NCBI GenBank assembly: GCA_903847975.1 | Contig: CAINFC010000231.1 | Coordinates: 1-38,742, forward strand | DNA: 38,742 nucleotides | DNA from: an uncultured Acidobacteriota bacterium | GTDB taxonomy: Bacteria > Acidobacteriota > UBA6911 > CAINFC01 | Direction: 5' to 3' | Shown here: positions 16,963 through 25,238 of the stretch, piece by piece | Layout: each line of letters starts with the position of its first letter | Numbering within the stretch: the first letter of the stretch is position 1 | Program-made: the position numbers and the translations under genes | The notes under the pieces: model-generated | The model's database searches: none | What the model saw: only the letters and a program-made list of their open reading frames with translations | Told to the model about the DNA's origin: nothing

Positions 16963-18449
16963 CGTTTCAATCCTTGCGGTGGGAGGAATGTTGGAATGGC
17001 CCCCGTCGAATTAGCCGAAGCGGTGGTCCATATGGATTTCAACGGAAAGATTTCCAGGGAGAGGAGGCGCGCGGCACCCCCGACGGCAAACAGCTCCAGA
17101 CCGGGGCGTCCTTCCTCCGGCAGGAAACAGGTGGGCATGACGAGCTCGCCGTCATTGGCAAACACTTCCATGGAGGTGCGGTCCGCCAGGATACGGATTT
17201 TGATTCTGCCGTCCCGCAGCGGAACAGGAGCGCTCAGCGGCCCGTTCTGCAGGGAATACTCGCGGGCGTTTTCCTTCCACCGGGCGGTTACCGTCCAGCC
17301 GGAAATGCGGAAGCCGACCTCTTGCGCCTGGCCCGCTTCGATCTCCGCGTGAATGTCCCACAGGTCACCCTGCATTCCGGCCAGCGGATTCTCCCCGGGC
17401 TTGACGACCTGATCCTTCCAGCGCCGGGGGGCGGCGCGCAGCGAATCGATTTCCGTAATCGGCAGGGCGAAGAGCCGGTAGGAGTCATAGCCGTAACGGC
17501 GCAGCTTCAGCTCGTAGGGGAAGCTCATCTGCTGGTTGAATGGCATGTCCGGATACCGGCCGCCGCTCATCCAGGCCATCTGTACCCGGCGGTCCTGCGG
17601 CAGGTCGCTGAAGGTCTGCGCCGCATAGTAATTGGCGCCGTAGCTCAGCGGCTGGGTCATGACCTCCGCCTGAAAGCGCCGCCCGTCAAAGCTTCCCACC
17701 AGGTAGCTGCCATTGGCCCCGGTCCAGACCCACTTGCGCACTCCAGCTTCATTCTCCACGGGCATTTCGAAGAAATCGGGGCACTCGCCGACCTTGGGAA
17801 CGCTGATCTTCTGCTGCAGGGTCCATTTCTTCAGGTCCGGGGAGGTCAGAAAGCCGTAGGTGCTTCCGTCCAGGAACAGGGTCATGATCCACTGCCGTGA
17901 GGGGGCGTGCCAAACGACTTTGGGGTCGCGGTTGTGTCCCACCAGGTTGGGAACGACCGGATTGCCGGCAAACTTGATCCAGGTGCGCCCCCGGTCGTTG
18001 CTGCAGGCCATGCACTGGGTGTAAGGCTGGCCCTGGGATTCCGGGCTGGTGCCGCCGGCGGCGGTGTAAAAGAGGACCAGGGTTTTGTCTTCTCCTTTTT
18101 GCAGTCCGGCGGTGTTGTTCCAATCCACGACCGCGGAGCCCGAGAACATGGTGCCCATGCGATCGGGCTCCAGTGCGTTGGCTTCCTGTTTCCAGTGGAC
18201 CATGTCAGTGCTGACCGCATGTCCCCAGGTCATGTTGCCCCATTTGACATCCAGCGGATTGTGCTGGAAAAAGAGGTGATACCGGCCCCGGTAAAAAACC
18301 AGCCCGTTGGGATCGTTGGTCCAGCCTTTGCGGGGGCTGAAGTGAAACTGGGGCCGGTATTTTTCGGCATAAGCGGGCTGTGTCGTTTGAGCCGGCAAGG
18401 GACGGGCCAGGGCCAAAGAAGCCAGGAGCGAGAACTGTCTGCGGTTCAT
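16959..18449 (-). CDS. Exported GH32 fructan hydrolase (levanase/inulinase/invertase type)
   Basis: 496 aa. The three GH32 catalytic acids are visible: nucleophile D46 in WTNDPNG, transition-state stabiliser D175 in NRDPKV, and acid/base E222 in GECPD. The N-terminal five-bladed propeller is followed by a beta-sandwich (about residues 370-480, with DRTSMEVFANDGE, the typical GH32C strand). The N-terminus, NRRQFSLLASLALA, looks like a twin-arginine signal, implying export of a folded enzyme. It should release fructose from fructans or sucrose outside the cytoplasm. The ATG at 18449 overlaps the previous stop (ATGA), so upstream in-frame codons belong to antisense sequence of the LOG-like gene rather than to this protein. 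Confidence 0.92.
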   Translation of the reverse strand: MNRRQFSLLASLALARPLPAQTTQPAYAEKYRPQFHFSPRKGWTNDPNGLVFYRGRYHLFFQHNPLDVKWGNMTWGHAVSTDMVHWKQEANALEPDRMGTMFSGSAVVDWNNTAGLQKGEDKTLVLFYTAAGGTSPESQGQPYTQCMACSNDRGRTWIKFAGNPVVPNLVGHNRDPKVVWHAPSRQWIMTLFLDGSTYGFLTSPDLKKWTLQQKISVPKVGECPDFFEMPVENEAGVRKWVWTGANGSYLVGSFDGRRFQAEVMTQPLSYGANYYAAQTFSDLPQDRRVQMAWMSGGRYPDMPFNQQMSFPYELKLRRYGYDSYRLFALPITEIDSLRAAPRRWKDQVVKPGENPLAGMQGDLWDIHAEIEAGQAQEVGFRISGWTVTARWKENAREYSLQNGPLSAPVPLRDGRIKIRILADRTSMEVFANDGELVMPTCFLPEEGRPGLELFAVGGAARLLSLEIFPLKSIWTTASANSTGAIPTFLPPQGLKR

Positions 18450-19060
18450 GAGTGGGCCTCCAAAGGAAAAAGATCCGCTGCTGACAGCTCCCGGCGAAGC
18501 AGCTCCTCCAGTTCGGTGATGGAGCCGGCGGTTTTTACCTGGCTGGCATCCCAGGCTTTGGCCAGGAAATGGTTCGCGGAAAAAGTATCCACCTTGTGCC
18601 CTCCCAGAAAAAGGAGGAGCGACCGGCCGTAATCGATGCGCAGCATGGCCTCCGAATAAGTCCCTGCTTCGCCCGGCAGCAGCACCAGGGCGTCGGCGCT
18701 GAGAACGTTGATGTGATTCCGGCTGCGCACGTCGCGGCCCTGCGCTCCGCTCAAAGGGAGGTGGGTGCGGATCGGTATCTCCACCCACGGGTTGGGCGGC
18801 GCAGGGGTGTGAATCAGGCGTTCCCGCTTTCCCTCCAATCGGACTTCCCGTTCTCCCTTGAGAATGCCGATAGACAAGCCGCGCCGCGGGACGGTTTCTG
18901 TAAATGCCCGGCCGGCTTCCGCCATTACGCCGCCGCCTCCTCCGGTGAGCAGGTGGCATCCGAGGCGGGCCACCAGTTTCCCCACAGGCCCGGCCAGCTC
19001 GGGAAACCCGCGGGTTCCGGATCCCATCACCCCTACAATCGGTATCCGCGCTGCTGTCAT
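18446..19060 (-). CDS. LOG/TIGR00725-like nucleotide-binding (SLOG) protein
   Basis: 204 aa. A Rossmann-like fold with the PIPIVGVMGSGT-type opening (here RIPIVGVMGSGTRG), the TGGGGGVMAEAGRAF loop and LLPGEAGTYSEAML, which corresponds to the PGGxGTxxE motif of the cytokinin-activating LOG/lysine-decarboxylase-like family. The second Gly of that motif is Glu here, and the segment between the motifs is long, closer to the TIGR00725/SLOG group than to true LOG phosphoribohydrolases. It probably binds a nucleotide or nucleotide sugar. It is first in the operon with the GH32 enzyme. A -10 element lies 10 bases before ATG with no ribosome site, so the messenger may be leaderless. Confidence 0.75.
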   Translation of the reverse strand: MTAARIPIVGVMGSGTRGFPELAGPVGKLVARLGCHLLTGGGGGVMAEAGRAFTETVPRRGLSIGILKGEREVRLEGKRERLIHTPAPPNPWVEIPIRTHLPLSGAQGRDVRSRNHINVLSADALVLLPGEAGTYSEAMLRIDYGRSLLLFLGGHKVDTFSANHFLAKAWDASQVKTAGSITELEELLRRELSAADLFPLEAHS

Positions 19061-19069
19061 CGTGTAGCG

Positions 19070-19075
19070 ATTATA
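19070..19075 (-). promoter_or_regulatory. -10 element for the LOG-GH32-acyltransferase operon (leaderless)
   Basis: Perfect TATAAT on the minus strand, ending 10 bases before ATG 19060. No good -35 at 17 bp was found; the upstream bases belong to the end of a hairpin repeat (19078-19204). Confidence 0.45.
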
Positions 19076-19077
19076 GA

Positions 19078-19204
19078 GGACAATCTCGTAAAAAGTCGAG
19101 AACCCTGAAGGGGTTCCGGAACACAGCCCGGGGTTGCGCCGTACAGGCGCTACCCCGGGTGGGCGGATTTGTTTTAAAAACAGCCCTGTAGGGGCTGCGC
19201 AAAC
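19078..19204 (-). repeat. Multi-hairpin intergenic repeat, copy 1
   Basis: Read on the minus strand: hairpin GCAGCCC/GGGCTG, then a long palindrome around CCCGGGGTAGCGCC/GGCGCAACCCCGGG, then CTGTGTTCCGGAACCCCTTCAGGG, and the ending GACTTTTTAC followed by TTGTC. It faces away from copy 2, 16 bp away, so the two form an inverted pair. With copy 2 it fills most of the 376-bp gap between the LOG-like and flotillin genes. Confidence 0.75.
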
Positions 19205-19220
19205 ACCTGCCATAGCTGGA

Positions 19221-19356
19221 TTTGGCGCAACCCTCACAGGGTTGCCCGATCCGTAGATCTCTACCCCGGGTAGGCGCGATGCGCGCCAACCCCGGGCTGC
19301 AATCCGAAGCCCTTGCAGGGCTTCCGCGAGAACGCACGACTTTTTACACTTTCGTC
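19221..19356 (+). repeat. Multi-hairpin intergenic repeat, copy 2
   Basis: Plus-strand copy: GCAACCC-tcaca-GGGTTGC hairpin, then CCCGGGTAGGCGCG-atg-CGCGCCAACCCCGGG, then CTGCAATCCGAAGCCCTTGCAGGGCTTC, ending with GACTTTTTAC. It lies downstream of the flotillin gene, which is on the minus strand, and could act as its transcription terminator or as an RNA-stabilising structure. Confidence 0.75.
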
Positions 19357-19436
19357 ATAGGGACAATACATACTTCCAGTGTGCTCCCCGCGGCTTTGGG
19401 TCCCGTTCCTGCTTCTTTCGCCTATTTTCGCAGCTA

Positions 19437-20915
19437 CTACGATTTGTCCGGCTTGCCGGCAGGGGGCGATGGCTGGGCACCCAGGCCGGGGATCTTTTCC
19501 AGGACGGCTTTCAGGTCGAAGCCCCCCAGCGTCTTGACCACTTCGGGGATCTGGGTGATGGCCCGGGCCACATCCGCGGTGAGCCGGGAGGTCCCGCCTT
19601 CGCCGTCCGTGCTCACGATGGAAATCCTGTCCACCTTGGCCAGGGGCTCGGCAATGGCCCGGGCCAGCTCCGGCAGTGCGGAGATGAACAGCTGGGCGAT
19701 GGCCGCCTCATTGTACTCCTTCCAGGCTTCCGCCTTCTTTTTCATCGCCTCCGCCTCCGCGGTGCCTTTCAGGGCGATGACCTCGGCCTCCGCCTGCCCG
19801 GTAGCCCGGATCACGTCGGCCTGCGCGGCGCCTTTCTGCCGGGCGGCTTCCGCCTGCCCGCGGGCCTCGGCCTCGATCCGGAAGCGGGTTGCTTCCGCCT
19901 CGGTCTGGATCCGGTAGCGCTCGGCATCGGCCTGCTTCTTGACCTGGGCCTCCAGCTCGCGCTCCCGGCGCTGAATTTCCCTCTCCTGCACCGAGGTCTG
20001 CTGCTCCTTTTCCACCACGGAGACCTGGATCTCCTCTTTCTTCAGGGACTGATTGGTCTTGTACTTCTGCAGATCGTAGGCCAGATCGGCTTCGGCCTGT
20101 TTGGCGTTGCTCTGCGAGTCGTACTCGGCCTTGTTGATGGAAAAGTCGCGGCTGGCCTCGGCGATTTTGGTCTCCGCCAGAAACTTGGCCACTTCGCCCG
20201 CCTGCCGGGCCTGCGAAGAGCGGATGGAGGCATCGCGGTCCGCTTCCGCCTGGGCGATGGTGGCATCGCGCTTGACTTCCGCAGTGCGCGGCTTGCCCAG
20301 AGCCTCCAGGTAGCCGTGCAGGTCGCGGATGTCGCGCATCGTAAAAGAGACGATCTGCAGGCCCATGTTGGCCAGGTCGCTGACCGCCACCTCCTGCACG
20401 CTCTGGGAGAACTGATCGCGGTTCTTATAAATCTCCTCGACGGTCAGAGTGCCGATGATGGCCCGCAGATGCCCTTCCACGGTCTGCAGGGCCACGTCCT
20501 TGATCTGCTCGACGCTTTTGCCCAGAAACTGCTCCGCGGCCGTGCGGATGCTGGTTTCATCGCCGCGGATCTTGACCTGGGCTACGCCGTCGACGATGAT
20601 CGGGACACCCGGCTTGGTATAGACTTCCGGGGTGGTCACATCGAGAGTGATCACCTCCAGGGACAGGTAGTCCACCTTCTCCAGCAGGGGAAAGATAAAG
20701 GCTCCGCCTCCGGAGCGAATCCGGTACCCCACGCTATCCGCGGTTCCGTCTGCCTTGCGGATCTTGTGCTTGCGTCCGGAAATGATCATCACCTGGTTGG
20801 GCCCGACTTTTTTATAGCGCCGGGCTACGGCGAAGATCAGCAGGAAAAGGATGACCACCAGGCCGGCGGCCACCATGACCACTCCACCACCTAAAACGGG
20901 AACCGTATCTTGCAT
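19437..20915 (-). CDS. floT: Flotillin-like SPFH-domain membrane-scaffold protein
   Basis: 492 aa from ATG 20915, supported by AGGAG 7 bases upstream; an in-frame TTG at 20933 is weaker. There is one N-terminal membrane helix (VVMVAAGLVVILFLLIFAV) and an SPFH/band 7 domain (about residues 35-230: GPNQVMIISGRKH, PGVPIIVDGVAQVKI). A long Ala/Glu/Lys/Gln-rich coiled coil (about 230-410, many AEA/EAE motifs) and a short C-terminal tail follow. Flotillins form membrane microdomain scaffolds affecting signalling, secretion and membrane fluidity. The gene follows an NfeD-like gene by 66 bp, the arrangement known from yuaF-yuaG (floA/T loci). Confidence 0.88.
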   Translation of the reverse strand: MQDTVPVLGGGVVMVAAGLVVILFLLIFAVARRYKKVGPNQVMIISGRKHKIRKADGTADSVGYRIRSGGGAFIFPLLEKVDYLSLEVITLDVTTPEVYTKPGVPIIVDGVAQVKIRGDETSIRTAAEQFLGKSVEQIKDVALQTVEGHLRAIIGTLTVEEIYKNRDQFSQSVQEVAVSDLANMGLQIVSFTMRDIRDLHGYLEALGKPRTAEVKRDATIAQAEADRDASIRSSQARQAGEVAKFLAETKIAEASRDFSINKAEYDSQSNAKQAEADLAYDLQKYKTNQSLKKEEIQVSVVEKEQQTSVQEREIQRRERELEAQVKKQADAERYRIQTEAEATRFRIEAEARGQAEAARQKGAAQADVIRATGQAEAEVIALKGTAEAEAMKKKAEAWKEYNEAAIAQLFISALPELARAIAEPLAKVDRISIVSTDGEGGTSRLTADVARAITQIPEVVKTLGGFDLKAVLEKIPGLGAQPSPPAGKPDKS

Positions 20916-20981
20916 ATGGCTGCTCCTTGGCAAAAAGGCCTGCGATAGGGCTTACAGCGGACTATCGGGACCGGATCCTGT

Positions 20982-21536
20982 TTATTCGATTTTTCTCACA
21001 TAATGAGTGGTACCCACAATCCGCACAATGACGACCGGGGTGTGCCTGGCAATGGGCTGCCCGTCCAGGCTGCACGCCGGGGCGTTGGTGCGGGTCCCCT
21101 TGGTATTGTAGGCGATTTCGCCGTAGCCGTTTTCCGGGATGGCGGTGATGATTTCCGCAGGCAGGCCGGCCAGCTCGCTGGTCTGGTACTCCGATCCTCC
21201 CTGCGTCCGGCTGTACAGCAGGCCCAGCAGGAAGAAGGCGGAAAAAGCCAGGAACAACCCGCCGGCGATCGAAGTGACGGCCCCGGGCAGGACCGACCAG
21301 GTGGTCAGGGAGGTGACCAGGATTCCGGTGCCCCCGAACCCGGAGATGAAGGCCGCCACAATGGTCGGGCTGAGCACGGAAATGGCCGCATCGCCGTGGT
21401 CGCCACCCCCGTGGCCGACATCCCCGTGGTGCACATCATGCCCGCCGCCGAAAAAATAGCTCAGGGCGCTGGAAATGAGGGCATAAAAAAAGCCCACGAA
21501 AAAGCAGGCATAATACAGAAGCCTAATGCCGACCAT
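20982..21536 (-). CDS. NfeD/YuaF-like membrane protein with a C-terminal OB-fold
   Basis: 184 aa, with GGAGGAG directly before the start. The N-terminal helix (LLYYACFFVGFFYALI) precedes a His/Gly/Asp-rich loop (GGGHDVHHGDVGHGGGDHGD), possibly metal-binding. Two further helices follow (AAFISGFGGTGILVTSL and GGLFLAFSAFFLLGLLY), then a C-terminal soluble domain (about residues 120-184) ending VVIVRIVGTTHYVRKIE, as expected for the NfeD OB-fold. NfeD-like proteins partner flotillins. Its start overlaps the NUDIX gene end by 14 bp. Confidence 0.8.
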   Translation of the reverse strand: MVGIRLLYYACFFVGFFYALISSALSYFFGGGHDVHHGDVGHGGGDHGDAAISVLSPTIVAAFISGFGGTGILVTSLTTWSVLPGAVTSIAGGLFLAFSAFFLLGLLYSRTQGGSEYQTSELAGLPAEIITAIPENGYGEIAYNTKGTRTNAPACSLDGQPIARHTPVVIVRIVGTTHYVRKIE

Positions 21537-22092
21537 CGGCGCTCCTCCGTATGCGGTCCAGGTGGTGCAGCCCCAGGGATACCGTGGCAGTCCAGGAAAG
21601 GGCTTTGAAACCGCCGGCCGACAGCGCGGTTTCCAGGCCGGAAGAGTCCAGGAGTATCAGCTCCTGCCGCTCCAGGTCGCCCCCCAGGCAATCGCCGGTT
21701 CGGCACGCGCCCAGGGCCAGAAAAAAATAGGCAGTTCCGGCGCCGCGGTTGGGGTCCACGCGGTAGCTGCCCAGGGGAATCCACTCCCGGGCTTCAAACC
21801 CGGTCTCCTCCTGCAGCTCCCTCCTGGCGCCGGAAAGAGGCTCTTCTCCCGATTCCAGGAAGCCGCCGGGGACGGCCAGCGAGAGCCCGTCAATTCCGTA
21901 TTTCTCCTGGCGGAAGCAGAGGAACTGTCCGCTGTCGGTCTGCGCCAGGATGGAAACGAAATCGGGTGTCCGGATCCAGGTCCAGTCGGGAATCACCTGG
22001 CCGTCCGGCAGCTCCACCCGGTGGCTTTCCACCGTGAGAAATGGCCGGCAATCGAGAATCACCGAGGCTTCCAGCGTTTTCCAGGCGGCCAT
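21523..22092 (-). CDS. NUDIX hydrolase, ADP-ribose pyrophosphatase-like
   Basis: 189 aa. The NUDIX box is intact: GGFLESGEEPLSGARRELQE followed by ETGF, matching G-x5-E-x7-RE-U-x-EE-x-G-U. Upstream strands (VSILAQTDSGQFLCFRQEKYG) are like those of ADP-ribose or sugar-nucleotide pyrophosphatases. It would hydrolyse a nucleoside-diphosphate linked to another group, with Mg2+, in the cytoplasm. It begins 17 bp after the cytochrome gene and overlaps the NfeD gene, so it probably lies in one long transcript with both. No strong ribosome site precedes the ATG. Confidence 0.87.
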   Translation of the reverse strand: MAAWKTLEASVILDCRPFLTVESHRVELPDGQVIPDWTWIRTPDFVSILAQTDSGQFLCFRQEKYGIDGLSLAVPGGFLESGEEPLSGARRELQEETGFEAREWIPLGSYRVDPNRGAGTAYFFLALGACRTGDCLGGDLERQELILLDSSGLETALSAGGFKALSWTATVSLGLHHLDRIRRSADGRH

Positions 22093-22109
22093 AGGAGCTC
22101 AACGCTTTT

Positions 22110-24065
22110 TCAGTACAGCTTTTTCGGAGTCTCGTGCGTGTCGGCTCTCTGGCTCATGTGCTCGATGGCCTCCGTTTCGAAGCGGTGCTCGGCTTCCTCC
22201 GCGGTGATATAGCCGGTCAGCCAGGAGGTGTTCATGGGGTATTCGGCCGGATGCCAGATGGTCTGGAACCCGTGCCAGATCAAAATGGCCAGCGCCGCCA
22301 GGACCGCCTCGTAGAAATGGATGATCCGGGCCACGTTGATCACCCAGGGGGGCCAGCTGCCGGGAATCATCTTGGGAAACCACAGGATAATCCCAGAGAC
22401 GACCATCACGATCGTCCCCCACGCCAAGGCCCAGAACTCGAACTTTTCCGCGAAGCTGAAAATTCCGCTGCGCGGGGATTCCTTTTCCAGGCCGCAATAG
22501 AACCGGAGGTGATACCAGAATTCCTTGAAGTCGCGCCATCCCGGGATGAACTCCACCAGCATGATCCGGCCCCGTTTTTCCAAAAGCATGTAGAATCCGA
22601 ATACCACGACATCCACGGTCATCAGAACCGCGGAGGAGCGGTGGATCAGGGCCCGCACCCGTTCGGTCATGCCGATGGAAAAGAGCCACTGCACCCAGAA
22701 GGCGTCCGGGTACTTCAGGGCGAATCCGGTGACCGTCAGGGTGGTGAAGGTGATGAAGAGAATGAAGTGGCACACCACCTCGAAGGGGGTGAGGCGGTTG
22801 ATGTGCTTGTGGGTCAGCTGTTCGCGGTATTTGCAGCGCACCGCCCAGAACCAGATGAGCCCGTTGTAGGCCAGCATGCCGCCCACGCTGACCACGATCA
22901 GCAGGACGTAAATCAGGCTGATGATGTCTTCCAGCTTCTTGCCGGGATAATCGAGAGCCGCTTTGTGGGAAAAGCTGCGGGCGAAGCTATCGCTGACCTG
23001 CCCGTGGCACTGGCCGCAGGCCGCCCCGCGGTTGGAGATATGCATCCGCGACTGCTCGTGGTCGGAGGGTAGGGAGTTGTGGGCATCGTGGCAGTCGGCG
23101 CAGGTGGCGCTGGCGCCCAGCGTGCCGCGCTGGGTCAGGCCGTGGAAGTCCTTCATGTAGCTGTCCACCGGGGCGGTATCCAGGCCGTAGCGAACCATCA
23201 TCCGGTAGTTGCCGTGGCACCAGACGCAGACCTGGGTGGCGGCCCACTGCTTGGAATCGCCGACCCGGCTGCGCAGGGAGGTCATGTCGTGATCGCCGTG
23301 GCAGGTAGTGCAGGTGGGGCTGTCATGGCTGCCGTTGATCAGGGAAAGCCCGTGGGGGCCCTTGTTGAAATGCTGCACCTCGTCGGGATGGCACTTGTTG
23401 CAGACGTTGGCCACCCCGGTAATGGAAACGGTGGAGTCCGACCGGGAGGAGGGAAGAATGGTATGAAAACCGTGGCAGTCGGTGCAGGTGGCGCCTTTTT
23501 TCTTCTCGGTCACCGCCCGCCAGTGAACGCTGGCGGTATAACGGGTAATCAGGTTGCGCTTGAATATGCCCTCCTCCTCGTTGAGCTTTTCGCTGCCATG
23601 GCATTTTCCGCAGGTCTGCGGCTGCTTGTCGCGCGACATGACCGATTCCGGGGAGGAAACAGGCAGAATATTGTGGCCGCCATGGCAGTCGTTGCAGTAG
23701 GGCGCCCGGGGGTTTTTGGTCCGGTATCCATACCCGTGAATGTCCTTCTCCCGATACAGTTTGTCTTCGTCGGTATGGCACTCGGCGCAGCGCAGGGTCA
23801 TCGGCGTCGTGGCGTGCGGGACATCCTCAAACGTTTTGGCTCCGCCGTGGCAGTCGGTGCAGGACATTCCTGCATGGGCGGATTCCCCCAGCACTTTGGC
23901 GTCCACGAAAAGGGTCAGTTTCTTGCCGCGGTCGGTCACCGCCTCCAGGTCTTTTTCTCCGTGGCAGCGCAGACAGTCTTCGTTTTTCATTTCGTTTTTG
24001 GGCTGGGCAGAAACCGCCGGCGCAACCAGGCACAAAGCAACCAAAGGTATAAATAATGGCTTCAT
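22110..24065 (-). CDS. Undecahaem c-type cytochrome fused to a b-type cytochrome membrane domain
   Basis: 651 aa. A cleavable signal peptide (MKPLFIPLVALCLVAPAVSA) is followed by 11 CxxCH haem motifs between C31 and H354 (first CLRCH, last CGQCH), then a membrane domain from about residue 375 with five helices. Helix histidines such as HFILFITFT, IHRSSAVLM and IIHFYEAVLAALAILIWHGF could ligate two b haems as in the cytochrome b561/formate-dehydrogenase gamma family. It would pass electrons between the quinone pool and periplasmic haems. AGGAG precedes the start. It diverges from the HybA-like/NrfD-fusion operon across a 198-bp gap, so the products probably work together. Confidence 0.88.
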   Translation of the reverse strand: MKPLFIPLVALCLVAPAVSAQPKNEMKNEDCLRCHGEKDLEAVTDRGKKLTLFVDAKVLGESAHAGMSCTDCHGGAKTFEDVPHATTPMTLRCAECHTDEDKLYREKDIHGYGYRTKNPRAPYCNDCHGGHNILPVSSPESVMSRDKQPQTCGKCHGSEKLNEEEGIFKRNLITRYTASVHWRAVTEKKKGATCTDCHGFHTILPSSRSDSTVSITGVANVCNKCHPDEVQHFNKGPHGLSLINGSHDSPTCTTCHGDHDMTSLRSRVGDSKQWAATQVCVWCHGNYRMMVRYGLDTAPVDSYMKDFHGLTQRGTLGASATCADCHDAHNSLPSDHEQSRMHISNRGAACGQCHGQVSDSFARSFSHKAALDYPGKKLEDIISLIYVLLIVVSVGGMLAYNGLIWFWAVRCKYREQLTHKHINRLTPFEVVCHFILFITFTTLTVTGFALKYPDAFWVQWLFSIGMTERVRALIHRSSAVLMTVDVVVFGFYMLLEKRGRIMLVEFIPGWRDFKEFWYHLRFYCGLEKESPRSGIFSFAEKFEFWALAWGTIVMVVSGIILWFPKMIPGSWPPWVINVARIIHFYEAVLAALAILIWHGFQTIWHPAEYPMNTSWLTGYITAEEAEHRFETEAIEHMSQRADTHETPKKLY

Positions 24066-24124
24066 GATTCTCCTGCTTCGAAAAATTCCAGGCCAATTCC
24101 AGGCCGCAAGACTTCGCTAACGCT

Positions 24125-24133
24125 ATTATAGCA
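24125..24133 (-). promoter_or_regulatory. Extended -10 promoter for the undecahaem cytochrome operon
   Basis: TGCTATAAT on the minus strand, about 60 bp before ATG 24065; no clear -35, as expected for an extended -10. Confidence 0.45.
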
Positions 24134-24145
24134 CCAAATTATATC

Positions 24146-24174
24146 TTGACTCTAAACTGCCGGATCAATAGAAT
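24146..24174 (+). promoter_or_regulatory. Sigma-70 promoter for the ferredoxin/NrfD-fusion operon
   Basis: TTGACT and TAGAAT separated by exactly 17 bp, about 90 bp before ATG 24264. It sits back to back with the cytochrome promoter, so a regulator here could control both transcripts. Confidence 0.65.
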
Positions 24175-24263
24175 CTGAGAGAAATATCGGAGGAAAACCA
24201 TGTTTTTCTTCCGGATTGATTCATATCGTTAATTCTTTTTTTTTAAGACCCTTGGGGGTAAGC

Positions 24264-25238
24264 ATGAGTTTCGATCGAAGAGATTTTTTCAGGGCGGCTT
24301 TGGCTGCCGGGGGTGCCGGTACGGCTACTCTGCTGGCGGCCGAACCGGAGCCTGCCAAAGAAGAGACCGCGGAACCGAACCATGTCGGCTGCCTGGTGGA
24401 TACGACCTTGTGCATCGGGTGCCGGCAATGCGAATCGGCCTGCAATACGCGTAATAAGCTGCCGAAAAGTACCATCAATTTTGCCGACCGGACCATTTTC
24501 CGTAGCGAGCGTCGCCCTTCCGAGACCGCCTTTACGGTTGTCAATGAATTTCCGGGGAGCCCTTCTCCGGATCAGGGAAACGTGAAGGAAACGTTTGTGA
24601 AGGTGCAGTGCATGCACTGCCTGACTCCATCCTGCGTTTCGGCCTGCATCGTTGGAGCCCTGACCAAAGCCAGCGACGGATCCATCGTCTACAATCCGGA
24701 TATCTGCCTCGGATGCCGGTATTGCCAGGTTTCCTGCCCCTTCGAGATTCCGGCCTATGAGTTCGACGAGCCGCTTACTCCCAGGGTCCGCAAGTGCGAA
24801 TTCTGCACCGACCGCCAGAAGGGAATCGGGGCCAACCCGGCCTGCGCCGCCTCCTGCCCCACCGAAGCTCTGGTGTTCGGCAAGAGGGCGGAGCTGATTC
24901 ACCTGGCACGGGACCGCATGGCCAAGCGCCCGGACCGCTATACGGAAACGATCTACGGTGAAAAGGAGGTGGGCGGAACTTCCTGGCTCTACCTGACCGG
25001 CCGGCCCTATACGGAAGTCGGCCTGCTGAAGCTGCAGGAAACGGCTCCGGCCCTGCGAACCGAGGCGATCCAGCACGGGATTTTCAAGTACGGATTTTTC
25101 CCGATCGCCTTTTACGGGCTGCTGAGCGGAATCATGTGGTTCAACAACCGCAAGGAAAACCCGGATTCCGGCCATGGTCCATCGGATAGCCATACATCAC
25201 AGGCCTCCGCACAGGACGGGAAAGGAGGCCGGTCATGA
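24264..25238 (+). CDS. HybA-like four-cluster ferredoxin with Tat signal and C-terminal membrane anchor
   Basis: 324 aa from ATG 24264 (GGGGG just upstream). The Tat signal MSFDRRDFFRAALAAGGAG is followed by four cysteine groups: CIGCRQCESAC (C50-C60), CMHCLTPSCVSAC, CLGCRYCQVSCP, and CEFC paired with CAASCP. These give 16 cysteines for four [4Fe-4S] clusters. A C-terminal hydrophobic segment (FFPIAFYGLLSGIMWF) anchors it, as in HybA. Its stop overlaps the NrfD-fusion start (ATGA). By family analogy it relays electrons between the NrfD-type quinone site and periplasmic haems. Confidence 0.9.
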   Translation: MSFDRRDFFRAALAAGGAGTATLLAAEPEPAKEETAEPNHVGCLVDTTLCIGCRQCESACNTRNKLPKSTINFADRTIFRSERRPSETAFTVVNEFPGSPSPDQGNVKETFVKVQCMHCLTPSCVSACIVGALTKASDGSIVYNPDICLGCRYCQVSCPFEIPAYEFDEPLTPRVRKCEFCTDRQKGIGANPACAASCPTEALVFGKRAELIHLARDRMAKRPDRYTETIYGEKEVGGTSWLYLTGRPYTEVGLLKLQETAPALRTEAIQHGIFKYGFFPIAFYGLLSGIMWFNNRKENPDSGHGPSDSHTSQASAQDGKGGRS

